This document shows positions 30,513 through 34,883 of a stretch of 34,883 nt of DNA, piece by piece. The notes beneath the pieces were generated by a model. That model was given only the letters and a program-made list of their open reading frames with translations. It was not told where the DNA came from and ran no database searches. Source of the DNA: Flavobacteriales bacterium UBA1995 (GTDB lineage: Bacteria; Bacteroidota; Bacteroidia; Flavobacteriales_D; Sanyastnellaceae); assembly GCA_002336475.1 (NCBI GenBank), contig DDCX01000023.1, positions 1 to 34,883 on the forward strand, read 5' to 3'. Position 1 is the first letter of the stretch. Each line of letters opens with the position of its first letter. A program made the translations under genes and the position numbers.

Positions 30513-31208
30513 ATGGTTAGAAAAACACACAATGACCCGAGGAGCTGGAATGACATCAAAGCCCACGACAGCTGGTCCATCTTCAAGATCATGTCCGAAT
30601 TCGTGGAAGGCTTTGCTGGCCTGCAGCGTGTTGGACCTTGCATCAGCATATTTGGATCCGCCCGTAAGGATGTCAATGACCCCGATTACAAGCTGGCCAC
30701 GGAAGTAGGAAGACAGCTGGTAGAGAGTGGATACGGCGTCATCACTGGTGGTGGCCCTGGCATCATGGAGGCCGGAAACAAAGGCGCACACGAGGCCGGA
30801 GGCGTATCTGTGGGACTCAACATGAGGTTGCCCCACGAGCAGCACCACAACCCCTACATCAGCCCGGAAACCAGCCTCGAATTTGACTACTTCTTCGTGC
30901 GCAAGGTGATGTTCATGAAGTACAGCCAAGGCTACATCGTGTTGCCCGGTGGATTCGGCACGCTGGACGAACTTTTCGAAGCCATCACGCTGATTCAAAC
31001 CGCCAAGTCCAAGCGCTTCCCCATCGTTTTGGTGCGCAAGCAGTTCTGGGAAGGGCTCATGGATTGGATCAAGGCCACGCTGCTGGAACAAAATGCCACC
31101 ATTAGCGCCAAAGACTTAGACTTGATTCACTTGGTAGATACCCCCGAAGAGGCGGTGGCCGTCATCGACACCTTCTACAAGACGTTCGTGCTCAAGCCGA
31201 ACTTCTGA
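30513..31208 (+). CDS. LOG-family (TIGR00730-type) nucleoside monophosphate phosphoribohydrolase
   Basis: Predicted to hydrolyse the N-glycosidic bond of nucleoside 5'-monophosphates, as in cytokinin-activating LOG enzymes; the physiological substrate in bacteria is often unclear. The protein is 231 aa. The Rossmann-like fold shows ISIFGSAR (about 44-51), GGGPGIMEA (79-87) and the LOG signature PGGFGTLDE (145-153). Arg130 and Lys131 in FFVRKVMFMKYS fit the conserved basic pair. The TGA overlaps the next ATG (TGATG), which couples it to a small lipoprotein. A TATAAT at 30487-30492 lies upstream but has no supporting -35 element. Confidence 0.92.
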   Translation: MVRKTHNDPRSWNDIKAHDSWSIFKIMSEFVEGFAGLQRVGPCISIFGSARKDVNDPDYKLATEVGRQLVESGYGVITGGGPGIMEAGNKGAHEAGGVSVGLNMRLPHEQHHNPYISPETSLEFDYFFVRKVMFMKYSQGYIVLPGGFGTLDELFEAITLIQTAKSKRFPIVLVRKQFWEGLMDWIKATLLEQNATISAKDLDLIHLVDTPEEAVAVIDTFYKTFVLKPNF

Positions 31209-31645
31209 TGCAACGTGAGGCGACGCAATCCGGTTCGTTGATTGTGGGACGATTTAAAACCACCTGGGCCTGGCTGGGCTGTGCCATCCTGCTGGCTGGG
31301 TGCGAGGGAAGTACCACGATGACGCACACCTTTCACAACCGATCGGAAGACAGCCTCGTGCTCAAGGCGCTGTTCGACAGCTTGCCGTGGTACGATACCG
31401 CAACGGTGGTGCTGCCCCCGGGTCAAATGCACACCCTGTATACCTATGATATGCTGGGGAAATGCAACGAATGTTTTGGTCTGTACTCCCCCACCCTCTG
31501 GATCGACACCATAGAGGTCGAGGGAAAGGTGTGGGCCATTGATCCCGCCGCAGAAGACCAGCATTGGACCAGCGAGATTACCGAGGGCCGCAGTTGGATC
31601 CGGTTCGACCACACGCTCAGCCTCACGGACCAAGACTTCGAATAG
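31208..31645 (+). CDS. Small lipoprotein of unknown function
   Basis: A 145 aa protein I do not recognise. A hydrophobic segment (TTWAWLGCAILL) ends in lipobox LLAGC with lipidated Cys32, so export and lipidation are likely. The mature part is acidic and Trp/Asp-rich (THTFHNRSEDSLVLKALFDS; WIDTIEVEGKVWAID) and looks like a compact beta-rich domain. It contains the pair CNEC. The start overlaps the stop of the LOG gene by one base, so the two are translated together. A 106-base gap follows, containing only a short inverted repeat at 31669-31685. Confidence 0.8.
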   Translation: MQREATQSGSLIVGRFKTTWAWLGCAILLAGCEGSTTMTHTFHNRSEDSLVLKALFDSLPWYDTATVVLPPGQMHTLYTYDMLGKCNECFGLYSPTLWIDTIEVEGKVWAIDPAAEDQHWTSEITEGRSWIRFDHTLSLTDQDFE

Positions 31646-31751
31646 GGCCTGGAGATATGCACGGGGGACATGATGTTAAGTCATGGGACCGCTGTGCGGA
31701 GGGCGGGTTGAACTGGGGCACCTTTGCCGGGCACATCAACCCAAAAACTGC

Positions 31752-32741
31752 ATGAACCGCACCTTACTTTCTTGTTTGGCCCTGCTTCTGCCCGCAGCAG
31801 CACTGGCACAATTCCCATATGACCTGACCGTCCTCGATCAGCCTTACACCCCGTTGGAAGAGGCCACAGCCTTGCCTGCCGCCGCGTATGACGACGAGCT
31901 CGGCTGGGACGACCCCGAGTTTACCGCCGACATCGGCTTCGACTTTTCTTTCTCTGGTTATGTGGTGAATCAACTCGATCAAATCGGATTGGGCTCCTTG
32001 ATGATGGGCACCACATTTGACGGCCCCATTTACTTGCACGGTGTCATGCCCACGAACTACGACCTCGCCGACCTCGGCATTGCGGGAGGTGATCCTTCCA
32101 TTATCCGTTGGGCCACTGATGGCGCTCCGGGCAACCGCGTCTTTACCATCGAATGGGCCAATGCCGGGATGTATGACGAAGTCTTCGATTCCGAAGTTGT
32201 GACTTCGAGCTACGTCAACATTCAAGTGCGCCTTTTCGAAGTGGACAACGCCATCGAATTCCATTATGGCCCCTCCGATATCGCAGCAGAAATCACCAGC
32301 TTTGAGCCTCCGATTGCGGGCCTGCTGCTCGAGGTCGACATCCTGTCAGAAGAGTATGACGCCTCTATCTTTGGCTTGAGCGGAGATCCCACGACTCCCT
32401 ATCTCAACTACATCGATGGGCTCTACAACTGGTATTACAGTCCCGGCTTGGACAGCTATCCCTCGGACGGCACGGTCTACCGTTTCGGCCCAACGGAGGT
32501 CACCCTGAACCTTGAAGACGTGGCGCAGGCGCGCTTCACGCTCGGTCCAAATCCCACGCAAGACTATGTGCAGGCAGTGTTTGACGGCACGCGGACATGG
32601 ACGCTGCAGGACCTTTCTGGTCGCATCCTCGCTGCGGGCATGGACACCCAGCGCGCCCGGGTCGACATGACCGACCTGCCTGCCGGAACCTACCTCTTCT
32701 CCCTTGAAGGCGAGCAGACAGAAAAGGTCATCCGACAGTAA
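31752..32741 (+). CDS. Secreted protein with T9SS type A C-terminal domain
   Basis: A 329 aa exported protein. The start at ATG 31752 gives a clean signal peptide (MNRTLLSCLALLLPAAALAQ, cleavage at ALA-Q). The body is a Tyr/Asp-rich beta domain I do not recognise. The last 75 or so residues match the type IX secretion sorting domain: FTLGPNPTQDYVQAVF, WTLQDLSGRILAAG, then VDMTDLPAGTYLFSLEGE and a basic end KVIRQ. It should therefore cross the outer membrane by the Por system and be attached or released. The frame extends upstream to 31683 without a credible signal. A strong terminator follows. Confidence 0.9.
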   Translation: MNRTLLSCLALLLPAAALAQFPYDLTVLDQPYTPLEEATALPAAAYDDELGWDDPEFTADIGFDFSFSGYVVNQLDQIGLGSLMMGTTFDGPIYLHGVMPTNYDLADLGIAGGDPSIIRWATDGAPGNRVFTIEWANAGMYDEVFDSEVVTSSYVNIQVRLFEVDNAIEFHYGPSDIAAEITSFEPPIAGLLLEVDILSEEYDASIFGLSGDPTTPYLNYIDGLYNWYYSPGLDSYPSDGTVYRFGPTEVTLNLEDVAQARFTLGPNPTQDYVQAVFDGTRTWTLQDLSGRILAAGMDTQRARVDMTDLPAGTYLFSLEGEQTEKVIRQ

Positions 32742-32762
32742 TTCCTGACATCCTGACATTGG

Positions 32763-32797
32763 AACCGCCGGCCTGCTGACAGGTCGGCGGTTTTTTT
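32763..32797 (+). terminator. Intrinsic terminator after the T9SS protein gene
   Basis: A 13-base-pair stem (AACCGCCGGCCTG pairing with CAGGTCGGCGGTT, one G-U pair) closes the loop CTGA and runs into seven T residues at 32791-32797. It isolates htpG from the upstream gene. Confidence 0.9.
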
Positions 32798-32855
32798 GTG
32801 CCAAAAGGCTGCGGCACGCTTCTTGAAGTGGGTCGGGTCCACACATTGATTCAAC

Positions 32856-34814
32856 ATGCAGCAAGGCCAAATCAACGTACAGACGGAAAACATCTTTCCG
32901 ATCATCAAGAAGTTCCTTTATAGCGACCACGAGATTTTCTTGCGGGAGCTCGTCTCCAACGCCGTGGACGCTACACAGAAGCGCAAGGCCCTTATCCGGG
33001 TTGGTGAACTCGAAGGCAACGCCGACGGCGCCCAGGTGCACGTCATCCTCGACAGCGAGGCCAAGACGCTGACCATCCGCGATGCCGGAATCGGCATGAG
33101 CGAGGAGGAAGTCGACAAGTACATCAACCAGATCGCCTTCTCCGGAGCCACCGAGTTCGTGGAGAAGTTCCAGGAGAAGTACGCCGACAAGGCCGACGCC
33201 AAGGAAGCCATCATCGGCCACTTCGGCCTCGGTTTCTACAGCGCCTTTATGGTCGCCGACCGGGTGGACATCTACTCCTGGAGCCAGCGCCCCGACGCCG
33301 TGCCCGTGAAGTGGACCTGCGACGGTTCCCCCAACTTTGAGATGGGCGCCATCAGCGAGGACGACTTCAAGGCCCTCGGCCGCGCCGAGGACCAGCTCCA
33401 CGGCACCGACATCGTACTCCACCTCGGTGAGGACGGCGAGGAATTCAATGAAGACGCCCGCATCAGCGGCATCCTCGACAAGTACTGCAAGTTCATGCCC
33501 GTCCCCGTCGTGTGCGGCACGTCTACCATTCAGGAAGACGATCCCAGCGGCGAGAAGGACGAAGAAGGCAACGTGAAGAAGGTATCGGTGGAGGTGCCCC
33601 GCGTGATCAACGAGACCGAAGCCATCTGGCTCAAGTCACCCGCCGATCTCGAGGACAAGGACTACCTGGATTTCTACCGGACGCTCTACCCGATGAACTT
33701 CGAGGAGCCGCTCTTCCAGATCCACCTCAACGTGGACTTCCCCTTCAACCTCACGGGCATCTTGTACTTCCCCAAGGTCAAGAAGGAGATGGATTTGCAG
33801 CGCAACAAGATCCACCTCTACTCCAACCAGGTGTTCATCACCGACAACGTAGAGAACATCGTTCCGGACTTCCTGACGTTGCTGCACGGGGTGATCGACA
33901 GCCCGGACATTCCGCTCAACGTCTCCCGCTCCTACCTGCAGGAAGATGCCAACGTGAAGAAGATCACGTCGCACATCAGCAAAAAGGTGAGCGACAAGCT
34001 CGCCAAGATGTTCAAGGACGACCGCGAGGACTTTGCCGCCAAGTGGAACGACATCCAGGTCTTTACCGAGTACGGCATGCTCATGGACGAGAAGTTCTTT
34101 GAGCGCGCCGGCAAGTTTGCCCTCTACGCTGACACGGCGGGCAACCACCGCACCATGGAGGAGCTCGTGGAAGCCGTCAAGGAGACACAAACCGACAAGG
34201 ACGGCAATGTGGTCCTGCTCTACACGCCCAACCCTGCTGCACAGCACAGCTATGTGGCCGCAGCTGAGGATGCCGGATACGCGGTGCTCCACCTGGAGAG
34301 CCCGCTGACTTCTCACCTCGTGCAGAAGCTGGAGATGGGGTCGGGAGACACAAAGGTGCAGTTCCGCCGCGTGGACTCCGACATCGTCGACCGCCTGATC
34401 CCCAAAGACGATGCGCCTGAGAGCGTGCTCAATGAGGAGCAGCAAACGGCCATGAAGGAGGAGATCGAAACGATTGTACCGGACAAGACAACCTACAAGG
34501 TGTCCTTTGCCCCCATGTCTCCTACCGCACCGCCCATCACCATCACGCAGAGCGAATTCATGCGCCGCATGAAGGAGCAGCAGCGCGTCGGCGGAGGGGG
34601 CGGAATGGCCATGTTTGGCGACATGCCCGACAGCTATGACGTGGTGTTCAACGCCAACCATCCGCTGGTGACCTCGTGGACCGAAGGCGACGCCGAAGGC
34701 CGCAAGCCCAAGATGGAACGCGCCATCGCATTGGCCCGACTGTCGCAAGGATTGTTGCAAGGCGAAGAGCTCACACAGTTCATTGCGTCCGGTTATGCCA
34801 GCCTGAACGACTAA
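32856..34814 (+). CDS. htpG: Molecular chaperone HtpG (Hsp90)
   Basis: ATP-dependent Hsp90 chaperone of the cytoplasm. The 652 aa protein has the N-terminal GHKL ATPase: ELVSNAVDATQKRKAL with Glu31 and Asn35, IRDAGIGMSEEEVDKY with Asp76, and GHFGLGFYSAFMVAD. A middle domain follows with YPMNFEEPLFQIHLNVDFP and GILYFPKVKKEMDL, then NKIHLYSNQVFITDNVENI, PDFLTLLHGVIDSPDIPLNV and SRSYLQED. The C-terminal dimerisation region ends YASLND. Codon choice (many C-ending codons, GAG/AAG) looks more biased than in neighbours, consistent with high expression. It follows a strong terminator, so it should have its own promoter in 32798-32855, though I see no clear box there. Confidence 0.97.
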   Translation: MQQGQINVQTENIFPIIKKFLYSDHEIFLRELVSNAVDATQKRKALIRVGELEGNADGAQVHVILDSEAKTLTIRDAGIGMSEEEVDKYINQIAFSGATEFVEKFQEKYADKADAKEAIIGHFGLGFYSAFMVADRVDIYSWSQRPDAVPVKWTCDGSPNFEMGAISEDDFKALGRAEDQLHGTDIVLHLGEDGEEFNEDARISGILDKYCKFMPVPVVCGTSTIQEDDPSGEKDEEGNVKKVSVEVPRVINETEAIWLKSPADLEDKDYLDFYRTLYPMNFEEPLFQIHLNVDFPFNLTGILYFPKVKKEMDLQRNKIHLYSNQVFITDNVENIVPDFLTLLHGVIDSPDIPLNVSRSYLQEDANVKKITSHISKKVSDKLAKMFKDDREDFAAKWNDIQVFTEYGMLMDEKFFERAGKFALYADTAGNHRTMEELVEAVKETQTDKDGNVVLLYTPNPAAQHSYVAAAEDAGYAVLHLESPLTSHLVQKLEMGSGDTKVQFRRVDSDIVDRLIPKDDAPESVLNEEQQTAMKEEIETIVPDKTTYKVSFAPMSPTAPPITITQSEFMRRMKEQQRVGGGGGMAMFGDMPDSYDVVFNANHPLVTSWTEGDAEGRKPKMERAIALARLSQGLLQGEELTQFIASGYASLND

Positions 34815-34823
34815 ACTGCATCC

Positions 34824-34883
34824 ATGAAATACGCACTGTGGGCCATTTTGGCCCTGTTCCTGCTGGTCGGCTTCAATGCCATG
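34824..34883 (+). CDS. Start of a membrane or exported protein (runs off right edge)
   Basis: ATG 34824 begins ten bases after the htpG stop and the frame stays open to the edge: MKYALWAILALFLLVGFNAM. The 20 residues form a signal peptide or N-terminal membrane anchor. The GFNAM ending loosely recalls the start of LemA proteins, but too little is visible to name it. Confidence 0.5.
   Translation, partial: MKYALWAILALFLLVGFNAM

Noticed and set aside
31669..31685. CATGA-N7-TCATG inverted repeat upstream of the T9SS protein gene
   Set aside because: It is too short to call a terminator or operator, and no T-run or promoter box accompanies it.
32798..32817. GTGCC-N10-GGCAC inverted repeat upstream of htpG as a heat-shock operator
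   Set aside because: Five-base arms are expected by chance, and the sequence does not resemble CIRCE or another known heat-shock operator.

Overview
The window is GC-rich and looks like a Bacteroidota chromosome, most likely a Flavobacteriales-type (Cryomorphaceae-like) marine or aquatic lineage. The evidence is a type IX secretion (T9SS) type A C-terminal domain on one protein, DUF4249, MuiA-type DUF4139 and DUF1573 families, the long Bacteroidota form of NusB, the block nusB-DUF1573-yajC-ybbR, the overlapping pair parE-parC, and secreted proteins carrying 'GCTDxxACN...DDGSC' cysteine modules. Coding density is very high. No gap exceeds 300 bases, and I saw no tRNA, rRNA, CRISPR array, insertion sequence or prophage. 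The lineage is inferred from these families only.

Layout. (1) 1-1125, minus: the start of a secreted cysteine-module protein that runs off the left edge. (2) 10698 down to 1228, minus: a tight run parE, parC, a lipoprotein GH13 amylase, mgsA, prmC, ligA, with overlaps or gaps of at most 15 bases. It mixes DNA topology and ligation, release-factor methylation, glycan breakdown and the methylglyoxal bypass. (3) 10878-17565, plus: two large secreted proteins, a reprolysin-like metalloprotease and a BNR/Asp-box propeller protein. They share a C-terminal tail of about 151 residues ending in a gapless 57-residue dockerin-like domain. (4) 17602-21302, plus: pepD, surE, a small membrane protein and lpxB, mostly overlapping. 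(5) 23771 down to 21299, minus: a DUF4249 lipoprotein and a MuiA-family protein; the latter meets lpxB tail to tail in a shared CTAG. (6) 23897-31645, plus: nusB, DUF1573 lipoprotein, yajC, a short YbbR-like protein, a NhaC antiporter, uvrA, a LOG-family protein and a small lipoprotein. (7) 31752-32741, plus: a secreted protein with a standard T9SS tail, followed by a clear intrinsic terminator. (8) 32856 onward: htpG, then the first 20 codons of another gene.

Most of the window is housekeeping. The part most likely to hold something little described is the set of secreted proteins. The metalloprotease and the propeller protein share a composite tail (cysteine module, Asp-rich metal-binding segment, 57-residue EF-hand-like pair with four conserved cysteines). 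This tail is unlike the T9SS tail present in the same window and could be an alternative export or surface-attachment signal. A second candidate is the ParC C-terminus, which ends in QASLF and resembles a sliding-clamp-binding motif.
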